Part shown: positions 21,350 through 29,618 of the stretch, one piece after another
Position numbering within the stretch: the first letter of the stretch is position 1
Layout: each line of letters begins with the position of its first letter
DNA from: a virus
Virus record (IMG/VR): IMGVR_UViG_3300046689_000428
Coordinates: 1-30,461 of that record
Strand: one strand, 5' to 3'
DNA: 30,461 bases
The notes under the pieces: generated by a model
Seen by the model: the letters and a program-made list of their open reading frames with translations, nothing else
Database searches by the model: none
Told to the model about the DNA's origin: nothing
Program-made: the position numbers and the translations under genes

Positions 21350-23106
21350 TATGTCACCGTAAAGTTGGCGAACGCCACGACTGAAGAGCCGCTAGCGTCC
21401 TGGCTCCAGATCCTGACCGTGATAACGCCGATCTTGCTCGCGGTGAATGGCGCTGCGACTAGCTGGTTCCACACTCCGCTGCCTGCGTAGTCCGGGACCT
21501 GCTGCCCGGGTACTCCGACCTCGAAGTTCTCGAGTATCTGGAACATCGGCGGCTGCGCGCCGACATACGCGCTGTCTCGTTGTACGACGCATGATATCGT
21601 CGTCGACGTCGTATCGACTGGGACTTGGAAGTCCTTGAATCCTGGACCCGTGAACTCCCAGACGAACGTGCCAGTCGGAGGAGCAGGTGCTATCGCCTGC
21701 GTATCAGTACCGCCTCGCTGGTATGCACCTATCGCGATGTTCGGTCGCCGGCTCCTGGGGCGGAACGCAGCATCGTACCACGTCTCGTTCCCATCTGTAC
21801 CGAAGTTGAGCAGTGCGCTGATAGCTGCTGGCTCCATGAACGGTCTCAGCTGCCCGCCCCATATCACCTCTTGCCCGAAATGGAACGGTGTTGAGTACGT
21901 GTTGTTTGAGATTGTATGCGCGCCGATCGGACAGTTCTGACGGACATTCACAGCATTGATGTAGTTCCAGTCCTCGAGGACAGAACCTAGGGCTCCAGTC
22001 GCACCTACTATGGCAAAACCGCCCGAGTAGATCACGCAGCAAGTGATCCTGGTGGCTATCCTCTGTGAGACATTGTTGAGTACGATGGCACCGCTGCCAG
22101 AGATCATGCTGCAACCGTGGATGATCGTGTTACCCGGTCTTCCAGTTGCCGTAGTCGAATCGGAGACGATAGAGAACACCGCAGCAGTGGGAGCGATCAG
22201 CACGGAATTCCTGATAACGATGCCACCGTCGTAGTCCTTCGCGACCGTCCCAGCTACTAGGCTGAAGACGGAGCCCTGTGAGGCTAAGAAGAAGCAGCGG
22301 TCGAAGCTTATCGACGGAAGAGCAGGGCTCGTCGTGAACCCAAACAGCGGAGCCGTAGTGAACACGAAGAACGCACAGTCTCGAAAGATCCAGGCAACCG
22401 GTACGCTGAAAGATGTCATTATGCCTAGCGCACCACCGATGAACTGTATCCGCTGCCATGTGATGTTGGGCCTGCCCAATGAAACCAAGAGTGCATTGGC
22501 GTTAGGCGTCGTCTTATCGTTCGTCGTATATGCCGTGAGCGTCACGGGACCCGGATCACCCGTATGCGATCCATCGGTGTCGCCATTGATCTGGAGCTCT
22601 GACGTAACGAACGGCGTGCTAGTGAGCACTTCGCGATATACGCCACTACCCACCCAGATGCGATCTCCACCGAGGACTGGCGATGCGAAGGCTGTTGTCA
22701 GCGTAAGGAGAGCACCACCAAGTTTCCATGTCAACGACGAACCCGCTGTCGGAGAACCTGACAGAGTCACTGTCGCCGAGTCAGTGAAACCCACGATACG
22801 GTAACGCGCCTTCGTGACGATGTTGATGAACTTACCGACATCTGCCAACGTGAAAGCGCCGCTCGATGCGACGAAAGTAGTCGTGCCATTCGTCACGCCG
22901 TCGGCGCCCGTACGTTCCGGTGTAGTACTGGCTGAGCTACCGCCGTTGCTGTCCGATCCAGTCTTGCGCACGAACACGTCCGTGCCAGCCGGTATGCTCC
23001 TTGCACCGTATGAACCTGCCCCAGTAGATCCCTGGGGCATCGCTACGTGCAACCCGGGGCCGGGCGGACCCTGGCCCGGCATCGGGATCATGGCTGGGAG
23101 CGGCAT
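21349..23106 (-). CDS. Beta-helix tail spike or surface protein (585 aa)
   Basis: The N-terminus is Pro/Gly-rich and collagen-like (MPGQGPPGPG). An AGTDVFVRKTGSDSNGGSSA opening follows, which in pectate-lyase-like proteins precedes the helix, then GDRIWVGSGVYREVLTS. From about residue 170 to 420 short strands recur with turns rich in Asn, Gly and Cys (RIQFIGGALGIM, WIFRDCAFFVF, ISFDRCFFLAS, IVIRNSVLIAP, TIIHGCSMISG, RITCCVIYSGG), the mark of a right-handed parallel beta-helix. The last 110 residues are an Ig-like domain (TFVWEFTGPG to the end). It probably binds or degrades a surface polysaccharide. No catalytic residues can be fixed by eye. Confidence 0.85.
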   Translation of the reverse strand: MPLPAMIPMPGQGPPGPGLHVAMPQGSTGAGSYGARSIPAGTDVFVRKTGSDSNGGSSASTTPERTGADGVTNGTTTFVASSGAFTLADVGKFINIVTKARYRIVGFTDSATVTLSGSPTAGSSLTWKLGGALLTLTTAFASPVLGGDRIWVGSGVYREVLTSTPFVTSELQINGDTDGSHTGDPGPVTLTAYTTNDKTTPNANALLVSLGRPNITWQRIQFIGGALGIMTSFSVPVAWIFRDCAFFVFTTAPLFGFTTSPALPSISFDRCFFLASQGSVFSLVAGTVAKDYDGGIVIRNSVLIAPTAAVFSIVSDSTTATGRPGNTIIHGCSMISGSGAIVLNNVSQRIATRITCCVIYSGGFAIVGATGALGSVLEDWNYINAVNVRQNCPIGAHTISNNTYSTPFHFGQEVIWGGQLRPFMEPAAISALLNFGTDGNETWYDAAFRPRSRRPNIAIGAYQRGGTDTQAIAPAPPTGTFVWEFTGPGFKDFQVPVDTTSTTISCVVQRDSAYVGAQPPMFQILENFEVGVPGQQVPDYAGSGVWNQLVAAPFTASKIGVITVRIWSQDASGSSVVAFANFTVT

Positions 23107-23109
23107 CGC

Positions 23110-23856
23110 TTAGTTGAGGCACTCCAAGACGCGCAAGTGATTGATGAACGTCTGCGTCGTGAGGTTGAACTGGGCAGTTGACGAGAGACCCTTCGTCGTA
23201 GTCGTATCGAGAGAGCCTACCACCGCAGGTGCAGATACAGGGATCACGCTCATGTTCAGGTTGCCCTGTATCGTGGTCACAGTCGCATCATCGATATCGT
23301 TCAGGAACATCCGTCCCATCGTGAACATCGAGCCGGAGACTCCGATAGAACGTACCACAGTCATGTACTCGACGAAGCCGGAACGGTTCGACTGTGCCGA
23401 CGTCGGATCGGGTGCGTATGTGCCCGAGTTCGCTAGCAGAGTACCGGCACTTCCACCCCAACGGAGCCTCATGATCAGAGTACCAGGCGTCGTGATCGGA
23501 AACGATGCCTCCCAGTACTGCGTGATCCTGAACACTGCTCCTGGGTATACGTGCGGATCGTTGGCTGCGAACGTGTAGTCGGGAACTGTGATCGTCTCGG
23601 AGGAGCTCGACGAGATCGTCGTGCCGTCAGCGAGGTCGACTGCGAGCACCTCGTTGAAACCCTGCTTCGTTGCTGTCGGACCAGAAGCTCGAGGACGGTT
23701 CCTTGCCTCTGCGAGGTTGTCTCGAACGCTCTTCGGCAACCTTCCACTGCTGATTGCATCGTCGAGCCATGCCTCTTCACCGTCCATGTAACGACGGTAG
23801 TGATCGCGCTGATCGACAGCGCGGCCTGTACGTGGATCGAGCAGCACTGCTCTCAT
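23110..23856 (-). CDS. Virion protein with beta-rich C-terminal domain (248 aa)
   Basis: The ATG at 23856 (MRAVLLDPRTG) has GGAG nine bases upstream and follows the previous stop by four bases; a longer ORF to 23898 is not favoured. Residues 1-65 are helical and charged (RDHYRRYMDGEEAWLDDAIS), suited to virion attachment or trimerisation. Residues about 75-248 are strands and loops with DYTFAANDPHVYPGAVFRIT, LIMRLRWGGSAG and MFTMGRMFLNDID. They resemble jelly-roll-like C-terminal domains of phage head or tail fibres. It sits directly before the spike gene and may share its particle location. Confidence 0.75.
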   Translation of the reverse strand: MRAVLLDPRTGRAVDQRDHYRRYMDGEEAWLDDAISSGRLPKSVRDNLAEARNRPRASGPTATKQGFNEVLAVDLADGTTISSSSSETITVPDYTFAANDPHVYPGAVFRITQYWEASFPITTPGTLIMRLRWGGSAGTLLANSGTYAPDPTSAQSNRSGFVEYMTVVRSIGVSGSMFTMGRMFLNDIDDATVTTIQGNLNMSVIPVSAPAVVGSLDTTTTKGLSSTAQFNLTTQTFINHLRVLECLN

Positions 23857-23860
23857 CGCA

Positions 23861-24106
23861 TCACACTCCGAATCGAAGTTTGAGCAGGTGTCGGACAAGG
23901 AATGCCACTAGATCGTCCTGCTCAGCGGCAGTCAATGAACCAAGCACCTGTGGGAAACTCACAGTGTTACCGCCTGTGAAGTCGCGAAGTATCTCGCCGG
24001 TTGTCGAGTCCGTAAGCTGACCAGCGATCGTCCACGTCGGCACCGTCAATTGCACGTTACCGGCGCGGACAATCGAGAAGTTCTGTATATCAGGCGTAGG
24101 GTCCAC
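23861..24106 (-). CDS. Small hypothetical protein (81 aa)
   Basis: GTG at 24106 (TTG at 24109 possible) overlapping the previous gene by 17 bases, with a weakly placed GGAG upstream. The protein reads DPTPDIQNFSIVRAGNVQLT, a strand-rich N-terminal half (WTIAGQLTDSTTGEILRDF), then a C-terminal helix SLTAAEQDDLVAFLVRHLLK. Such small mixed proteins are common between portal and fibre genes, but I do not recognise it. Coding is supported by the clean helix and the four-base spacing to the next gene. Confidence 0.65.
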   Translation of the reverse strand: MDPTPDIQNFSIVRAGNVQLTVPTWTIAGQLTDSTTGEILRDFTGGNTVSFPQVLGSLTAAEQDDLVAFLVRHLLKLRFGV

Positions 24107-24287
24107 CAAGCGTCGCACGCTCCGGTGCGGTGAGCGCTGCCTTGACCTGCTCGAGACCACCCATCGCCGTCTCGTTGAGAACAGCGACCTTGCTCTTGCA
24201 GAATTCAGCCACCTGCAACGGTGACTGGACGTGTGCCGAAGTGAGTACAGCCGGCTCCCACGATGGCTTGCTGTGTGTGGATGCCAT
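24090..24287 (-). CDS. Small hypothetical protein (65 aa)
   Basis: ATG one base after the stop of the preceding gene; no clear ribosome site, so coupling is likely. The sequence is helical in the middle (SPLQVAEFCKSKVAVLNETA) and ends LTAPERATLGGPYA. There is no membrane segment or recognised motif. It lies in a run of small genes between the portal and the surface-protein genes. Confidence 0.65.
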   Translation of the reverse strand: MASTHSKPSWEPAVLTSAHVQSPLQVAEFCKSKVAVLNETAMGGLEQVKAALTAPERATLGGPYA

Positions 24288-24288
24288 G

Positions 24289-24465
24289 TCAGGCCGCCGG
24301 GATTCCGCGGGGACCGCTGGTCTGGTCGCTGAGGCCGATGAAGCCTGCGTGCGGCTCCTCGCTCATGTTCGTGCCAGCATCTGCCTTCGGCTTCCCGAAA
24401 GGCGGATTGATGTTCTTCTTGAACGCTGGCGGCATGATCTTCTTCTTCGCGCTTGTCTTTGCCAT
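24289..24465 (-). CDS. Small basic hypothetical protein (58 aa)
   Basis: The frame is open far upstream, but that extension is the shadow of the 197-aa gene. The ATG at 24465 has AAGGGAG just upstream. The protein begins MAKTSAKKKIMPPAFKKNI, is strongly basic for 30 residues, then polar (MSEEPHAGFIGLSDQT), and ends RGIPAA. It is probably disordered. It could bind DNA or another virion part; nothing proves this. Confidence 0.7.
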   Translation of the reverse strand: MAKTSAKKKIMPPAFKKNINPPFGKPKADAGTNMSEEPHAGFIGLSDQTSGPRGIPAA

Positions 24466-24476
24466 GTCTCTCCCTT

Positions 24477-25070
24477 CTAGGTCTGCTTGTCGCGCAGAGT
24501 CACGAGATACGACTCGCCGTTCACGAACGTCCTCGCGGTCGCATTCGCCGTGAAGTACGCCGTGGGTACGTAGAGGAACAGCGTACCGGAGAACGTCGAG
24601 GCGAGGCTCGCCAGTGCGACGTGAGTCACAGGCACGTTGCCGGTGAACTGGCCGAACGTCTTCTGGCTGGCCGAGATCTGCTGGTCTCCGACGTCCAGAG
24701 CCGGTGCACCCCAGTCCGAGGTGGAGATCAGCTGTCTTGCGTACCCGTTCGTGTTGATCGTGATCGCTTCCGTGATCGTCAACAGCGTCGATGTCTTCGT
24801 CGGCGAACCGGGCATGTTGATCAGCATGAGCCAGTTGGCCTTCGCCGACTGAGCGCGCGCCCACACGTTGAGCATGTCCGCCTGACCGTCGTTTGTCAGC
24901 GCGTTCGGTGCCCATCGATCACCGATGCTCTCGAATACCGTGCGTCCACGAGCGTCACGGATCACCTCGTGCATCTCGAACGCGAAGTCATCCCAACTGA
25001 CAGGCTTCATCCGCGCAACCTCGAGCCTGTCTCTGACTGGCCCAAGAGTCCTTGCGGGGAAATCACTCAC
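24477..25070 (-). CDS. Probable virion structural protein (197 aa)
   Basis: GTG at 25070 overlaps the upstream gene by eight bases, with GAGGAGGTG ahead of it. The first 60 residues are mixed (WDDFAFEMHEVIRDARGRTV). After that the protein is strand-rich, with many Thr, Ala and Asn: KANWLMLINMPGSPTKT, LTITEAITINTNGYARQLIS, TFGQFTGNVPVTHVALAS, STFSGTLFLYVPTAYFTAN. This looks like a small structural or fibre-associated protein. I do not recognise it as a major capsid protein, although no other capsid candidate is visible nearby. Confidence 0.7.
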   Translation of the reverse strand: MSDFPARTLGPVRDRLEVARMKPVSWDDFAFEMHEVIRDARGRTVFESIGDRWAPNALTNDGQADMLNVWARAQSAKANWLMLINMPGSPTKTSTLLTITEAITINTNGYARQLISTSDWGAPALDVGDQQISASQKTFGQFTGNVPVTHVALASLASTFSGTLFLYVPTAYFTANATARTFVNGESYLVTLRDKQT

Positions 25071-25341
25071 TCGTCGTCACCTCCTCATCGAGCTCCGAGA
25101 GCGGAGTCCCGGTAGCAGTTGTCGTGTCGATGACTGTGGGCTCTGCCGCATTGACGCTGTGGCCTACGAGCTCCATGTCAGTCATGGGCCGTGTCCTTCT
25201 GTGCCCGCATTCCCCCGATGAACATACCTCGACGGCATAGGGCTCCTGGAGCTCCTCGTCAGCCTGCGGCTGCGGTGAGAACCAGCTGACGATCCAGTCG
25301 TGGACATGGCCGTCCGCGACCTCTGCCTCTGTCTCGCTCAC
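25063..25341 (-). CDS. Acidic hypothetical protein with Cys/His cluster (92 aa)
   Basis: GTG overlapping the portal stop (GTGA) with AGGAGG six bases upstream. HVHDW near residue 12 and CSSGECGH near residue 40 could bind one zinc. The ends are acidic (MSETEAEVADG, then ELDEEVTTSE). It contains no membrane segment. Strong coupling to the portal gene suggests a head-assembly or regulatory partner, but this is inference. Confidence 0.75.
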   Translation of the reverse strand: MSETEAEVADGHVHDWIVSWFSPQPQADEELQEPYAVEVCSSGECGHRRTRPMTDMELVGHSVNAAEPTVIDTTTATGTPLSELDEEVTTSE

Positions 25342-27395
25342 GATTCCTCCTCGTAGACGTATCTCTTGCCGATGACCTTGTTCTCGTCGTCGAACACGAA
25401 GTCTTCGCCGATCGGTTGCTTGCCATCGACTGTAGCAGGCACGTGGATCTCGGGCTTGACCTCCACCCTAACCTCGGCGGGAAGGGGCGGCGACAAGAAG
25501 GGTGAACCAGCAATGTCTTCGAGGCCAAGTTCGACTGCACGTTGTGTAGCCTCGAGCTGCTCGCTGAAGCGCTCAAGATGTGCGGAAGTCATGGCGTACC
25601 CAGCATCGTCCCTGAGCTCCACGTTGGTCCTCCCCTGGAGGTTCTTCACGTATGCGTCCACCAACGAAGAGTCTGCATCTCGTCTCACGTACAGAGATCC
25701 AGCGCTCGCGTCGAAGTATGCTACAGCATCTGGCCTGTCTGTGATCTCATCGACGCGTTCGATCACGAATGGTCTGTCGGCAAGGACGATCCTGTCAGGC
25801 GCGTCGTAGTACAGCGCAGCACCCGCTGGCGATGTAGCGACTCCAGCAACCGGTGTACCCGGTCCGCTCTGTGCTGGCGTGGCATCCGGCGCTGTCGCAG
25901 CTGCTGCAGCTGCCTGTGCATCGAGCGCTGCCTGCATCGCCTTGTGGGACATCAACGGGATTCCGTACTCCTCGAGTAGCTCTTCCATGTCGATCGGCAG
26001 TTTGGTCGGGTCCTTGGCACCGACGATCTGGATCACCATCTTTGCCATGTCCGAGTCGCGAGAGTCGAAGCCAGTGATCTCCAACTTGCAGGTCGACGGT
26101 CCGCCGAAGTTGGCCTCCTCGAGTTGCGGGATCACCCAGCGGTTCACGTGATTAGCGAACTCTGAGGCTAGCACAGCCTGGTTCTCCATCATGGAATCGG
26201 ACATCGTCGCAGACACGTTACGCGAAGAGCTCCCTCTTCCCTCGATGAGCGCCTGTTCCGGGATGCCTACAGACCTGAGCTTCATGATGTCGAGGTAAGC
26301 GAACTCCTCACGGATCTCCTTGAAGTCGGTCTCGACCTTCATCTGCTGGATGTCCCACTCACGTACGTTCGACGTGCGCTCGTCGTAGCCGGTGATCACG
26401 CTCGATGGGATAGCGACGTTCGCTCCTGACCTGAGCTTCTCTGCCATCTCGAGAGCATCGTCACCGAAGTCGACATCATCCTCGCCTGTTTCAGCGTTGG
26501 TGCCGAACTCCTCCGGATGGTAAGCGAGGACAGGCGGATCGGCCCAACGTTCGAACGCGCGCTCTGCCAAGCCGAACTTGAACCAGTAGTCCCACCAGTA
26601 ACGGTATGCGTAGCCGATCCGCGGGTAGCCCCAGATGCTGTTGAAGACTGACTCCTTCTCGTTCACAGCCCAGGTCGCGTACTCCAGCGGTACCTGTGGC
26701 TGCGTGCCAAGCGCCCATCCTCCTCCAGCGATGCCCTGCGTGGTGTTGTACGAGAAGCCCCCGTATGGGAACAGGTAGAAGCCGTTGAACTCCCCATCGG
26801 GTGTCCAAGCCGGCATCACTCTCCGCGGATGTACAGGGATAAAGGTACGCCACTTGAGGAAGCGAACGACCCCGTTGTCCCACACCGGCTGTTCGACGGC
26901 GTCCGGCTGGTCCTTGTCGATGTAGGTCCAGTCAGGCTGGCAGAGCTCGAAGCGCTTCACCATCGGCGAGTAGCCGTAGTCGAGCGAGTTGAAGTACTGG
27001 AGAACGAGCTTGCCGTAGATCTCCCTGAGCGCGCCATCGATGGCTGCGGCTCGCTTAGCGTCCTTCGACCTGATGCGCCACTTCGCGCGTAGGATCGGCA
27101 TCTTGATGTAGAGCAGGCCGAAAGCGATCATCGGATCGCGGCGCATCTGCTCGAGCTTGTCCAGCGGGATACGCGCCATGTCGAACGGCTGGCCAAGGAC
27201 GTCTCCCATCCCCTCCCAGTTCACCCAACGGAAGGATGACATCTGCGGAGACGGACCCTCGACTCTGCTCGCGGCGAGCCTGCGCTTGATCCTCGTAGCG
27301 GCTATCGCCGTAGCATTGCCGTTGTTACCGTTGCCGTTCATGGTCGCTAGCCCTAGCTCCCTGTGGAAGGGAGAGGTAGGCGGTACACCGTTCAC
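25338..27395 (-). CDS. Phage portal protein (685 aa)
   Basis: Forms the dodecameric ring at one capsid vertex through which DNA enters. GTG at 27395 overlaps the terminase stop (GTGA) with AGGAGG seven bases upstream, better than the in-frame ATG at 27341. Typical features are ARIPLDKLEQMRRDPMIAFG with LYIKMPILRAKWRI (the start of the wing), a Trp/Tyr-rich middle (IGYAYRYWWDYWFKFGLAE), RSVGIPEQALIEGRGSSSRN near the stem/clip region, and a helical C-terminal part. After about residue 500 there is an Ala/Pro-rich linker and an extra 150-residue domain, making it longer than most portals. Gene order after the large terminase agrees. Confidence 0.9.
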   Translation of the reverse strand: MNGVPPTSPFHRELGLATMNGNGNNGNATAIAATRIKRRLAASRVEGPSPQMSSFRWVNWEGMGDVLGQPFDMARIPLDKLEQMRRDPMIAFGLLYIKMPILRAKWRIRSKDAKRAAAIDGALREIYGKLVLQYFNSLDYGYSPMVKRFELCQPDWTYIDKDQPDAVEQPVWDNGVVRFLKWRTFIPVHPRRVMPAWTPDGEFNGFYLFPYGGFSYNTTQGIAGGGWALGTQPQVPLEYATWAVNEKESVFNSIWGYPRIGYAYRYWWDYWFKFGLAERAFERWADPPVLAYHPEEFGTNAETGEDDVDFGDDALEMAEKLRSGANVAIPSSVITGYDERTSNVREWDIQQMKVETDFKEIREEFAYLDIMKLRSVGIPEQALIEGRGSSSRNVSATMSDSMMENQAVLASEFANHVNRWVIPQLEEANFGGPSTCKLEITGFDSRDSDMAKMVIQIVGAKDPTKLPIDMEELLEEYGIPLMSHKAMQAALDAQAAAAAATAPDATPAQSGPGTPVAGVATSPAGAALYYDAPDRIVLADRPFVIERVDEITDRPDAVAYFDASAGSLYVRRDADSSLVDAYVKNLQGRTNVELRDDAGYAMTSAHLERFSEQLEATQRAVELGLEDIAGSPFLSPPLPAEVRVEVKPEIHVPATVDGKQPIGEDFVFDDENKVIGKRYVYEEES

Positions 27396-29206
27396 GGCAT
27401 CCTCCTCGTGGACACGTACGAATCTCCCGAAGCGCGGACACGGCTACGGTGTGGGCGATCGTTGCTCTTCGGCCTGGACTTCACGCCACTTCCCTTGCGC
27501 TCGAGGACCTTGATGTTCTCTGCGACATAGCGGAAGTTGGACATCTGGTGGTTGAAGTCATCGACCGGGATCTCGGGATCATCCACGAAATCCTTGCGCG
27601 GATCTGGATAGTGCCAAGCCTCTGCTTCCTCCAGCCACATCGGGCACCTGTCGATGTCGACTGCGACGAGATCGTCATCGACCATCTCGACGACCGTCTT
27701 GATCTGCTCCTTCTGATCGCGTGTGCAGTACCACAGAGACTTGAGCTTGGGCTTGTTCTTTGCCCAATCGAGGCGTGCTGCTTTCTGTGCGGGGTCAGCG
27801 AATCTCCCGCGGGTCCTGAACTCTCCCTTCAGTGCACGAGCCCAGACGCGCTCCTTCCTCACGACCATCGAGGCGAGAGCGTTGTTGCCGATCTCTGCGA
27901 TGTAGATCTCGTCGAACGCGACCAGCGTCCCCTTCTTCAGGAGCTTGTCGGGCTTCTCATCGCGAGCTTGGTGTACGCCGTGGACGAGCACATCCTTCGT
28001 GAGCTTCTGGTACCAGCACACACCGTGAGGGTTCGTGCCTCCGAAGTCCACACCCTGCCAGATCATCCCGTTATCCCGTAGCGGTACATAGAAGCGGATG
28101 CCGTGCGAGTCGCGATCGAAGCGCTCAAGCACGAGACCCTCCGTCGAAGGCTTCAAGCATTCCTGCTGTGCCTCCCATACCGGCCTGGAGACGGTGCGGA
28201 ATGTCTTGTGCAAGTCGTAGAGCGGGATCCATCCGTAGGACTTGGCTAGGCGTCCTTTGCACACGTCTCTGAATGTGCGTGGCTTGCCATCGTCCCACTT
28301 CCCCTTCACGATCTTCTCACAACCGCAAGTGGTCCCGCAGCCTGGCACGTTCTTGGCAGTCTCGAAGATGCACCACGTGTAGAGCTTGTATGGCGGATCG
28401 AATCCCTGCTGGATCGCCTGGTCGATCTCATCGATGAGGTGCTGCATGAGCCCATGCGCGCGCTTCCTCGTCGATGTGATCCAGTCCTGAGCCTTGATGT
28501 CCCCAGCCGATGCACTCATGTTGCGGCTCTCGTCGAAGACCACCGGGTCCATAAGCTCGACCTCGTCTGCTCCCACCTTCTGCGGATGCGGGCCGTTGAC
28601 CTGGTTGATCGTGCCACCTAGCACTTCGACGATGCTCCCGTTCTTGTAGGTAGTCTCGCTCTGGATGGATTCGATCACATCCGGGTTAGAGCGCGCAGTA
28701 TCGCAGTTGCCCTCGATCTTGAGGAGGTTCTGCAGGTGAGTGTACGCGCGCTTCGACTGAGTCTCCACTGCACCGACCTGCGCACTCCAACATTTCGCCT
28801 TGAACTTGGAGTTCAGCAAGTGTAGGATGGCAGAGATGAAAGTCTTGCTACCACCTCGATTCGCCACGGCGATGGCTGCCGTGACGCGCTCGAAGTAAAG
28901 ATCAGCGAGGAACTCGAACGGGGACTGGTGCCTGGGGTGCTGACACACCGCTACCCTCGGTACATCTATGCCGAGATTGAAGCGGATCCATTCGTGCAGC
29001 TCGTCGTCAGTCTCAGGTCCCGCTAGGTTCAGGGACTTCTCCAGCGACGTCACCGTTCGGTAGAGCTCGATGAGCTCTTCCTTCGATAACTCCGAGTTCG
29101 CTAGAGCCCTGAGCTCCTCCAGGTCCCATTCCTGCACGTTGGAGCCGTTCGAGCCGTTCGAAGAGTCCTTCGATGAGTTCGGCCCTGCTGGCACTACGTA
29201 GCTCAC
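27392..29206 (-). CDS. terL: Large terminase subunit (604 aa)
   Basis: ATP-driven DNA packaging motor and nuclease. GTG start set by AGGAGG four bases upstream, inside the previous ORF. Walker A is ANRGGSKT (115-122), a variant P-loop; Walker B with the catalytic acid is VGADEVE (211-217). The RNase H-like nuclease has GVDFGG (Asp387), AFDEIYI (Glu433) and an acidic pair near 549-550 before a helix. Residues 279-316 hold five Cys, including CGTTCGCEK, a probable zinc-binding insert. Length is normal. The first 63 codons overlap the preceding ORF in another frame. The portal gene follows with overlap. Confidence 0.93.
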   Translation of the reverse strand: MSYVVPAGPNSSKDSSNGSNGSNVQEWDLEELRALANSELSKEELIELYRTVTSLEKSLNLAGPETDDELHEWIRFNLGIDVPRVAVCQHPRHQSPFEFLADLYFERVTAAIAVANRGGSKTFISAILHLLNSKFKAKCWSAQVGAVETQSKRAYTHLQNLLKIEGNCDTARSNPDVIESIQSETTYKNGSIVEVLGGTINQVNGPHPQKVGADEVELMDPVVFDESRNMSASAGDIKAQDWITSTRKRAHGLMQHLIDEIDQAIQQGFDPPYKLYTWCIFETAKNVPGCGTTCGCEKIVKGKWDDGKPRTFRDVCKGRLAKSYGWIPLYDLHKTFRTVSRPVWEAQQECLKPSTEGLVLERFDRDSHGIRFYVPLRDNGMIWQGVDFGGTNPHGVCWYQKLTKDVLVHGVHQARDEKPDKLLKKGTLVAFDEIYIAEIGNNALASMVVRKERVWARALKGEFRTRGRFADPAQKAARLDWAKNKPKLKSLWYCTRDQKEQIKTVVEMVDDDLVAVDIDRCPMWLEEAEAWHYPDPRKDFVDDPEIPVDDFNHQMSNFRYVAENIKVLERKGSGVKSRPKSNDRPHRSRVRASGDSYVSTRRMP

Positions 29207-29492
29207 GCTCCTCCTCGATGGTGAGCTCGTGTTCCTTCTGCTCGATCGCTAACAGCTTCGCTGCAGCGTCGTGCCTGATGTGTTGCGGTTGGTCTTTGTG
29301 CAGACCGTCGAAGAGAGCGCCTGAGATCTGCTGAGCACGCTTCTCGACCTGCTCTGCGATGATCTCTGACGCTCTCTTCTTCCGGGGACGACCCGATCCA
29401 GGGCGCGGGCCGCCGATCTTTCCCTCTGCTACGAGTGCATTCGCGCGCTCCCTCCGCCGCTGTCTCTCTTCGTCGGAGATCTGGATACCCAT
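29013..29492 (-). CDS. Possible small terminase subunit or DNA-binding protein (159 aa)
   Basis: ATG at 29492; only a weak GGATGG precedes it. The start is basic and helical (SDEERQRRRERANALVAEG), with GGPRPGSGRPRKKRASE, a Gly/Pro/Arg/Lys hinge often seen ahead of a DNA-binding helix in phage small terminases. Long helices follow (IIAEQVEKRAQQISGAL, HDAAAKLLAIEQKEHEL). From about residue 96 on it overlaps the terminase ORF by 194 bases, and the last 40 residues look less protein-like. Position before the large terminase supports the call. The true C-terminus is uncertain. Confidence 0.65.
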   Translation of the reverse strand: MGIQISDEERQRRRERANALVAEGKIGGPRPGSGRPRKKRASEIIAEQVEKRAQQISGALFDGLHKDQPQHIRHDAAAKLLAIEQKEHELTIEEERELRSASRAELIEGLFERLERLQRAGMGPGGAQGSSELGVIEGRAHRALPNGDVAGEVPEPSGT

Positions 29493-29504
29493 GTACCATC
29501 CATT

Positions 29505-29510
29505 ATTCTA
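29505..29510 (-). promoter_or_regulatory. Possible -10 box ahead of the terminase genes
   Basis: TAGAAT on the minus strand, 12 bases before the ATG at 29492, in the 126-base gap after the RuvC-like gene. The leader would be only five or six bases. No -35 box is visible. A strong hairpin lies just upstream at 29557-29578. Confidence 0.3.
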
Positions 29511-29556
29511 CAGGTTCCGGACGGGCCAGTATTGGCATCATGGCCCAGGATAGCGC

Positions 29557-29578
29557 TCGGGCCCCTTCCGGGGTCCGA
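29557..29578 (-). terminator. GC-rich hairpin after the RuvC-like gene
   Basis: On the minus strand the arms TCGGACCCC and GGGGCCCGA flank a GGAA loop: nine positions with one A-C mismatch. On the plus strand the mismatch becomes a G-U pair. No T-tract follows on the minus strand. Actinobacterial terminators often lack one, so termination between the RuvC-like and terminase genes is plausible but unproven. Confidence 0.4.
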
Positions 29579-29618
29579 ACGATCGAGCGAAACTGGCTGT
29601 GGGATCAGGCGATCGAGA

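Noticed and set aside
24466-24915. N-terminal extension of the 58-aa basic protein
   Set aside because: The extension is His/Arg/Asp-rich and lies wholly over the 197-aa gene; a good ribosome site precedes the ATG at 24465 instead.
27341-27395. ATG at 27341 as the portal start
   Set aside because: Only a weak GGGAG-type site lies ahead of it, whereas the GTG at 27395 has AGGAGG at good spacing and overlaps the terminase stop.
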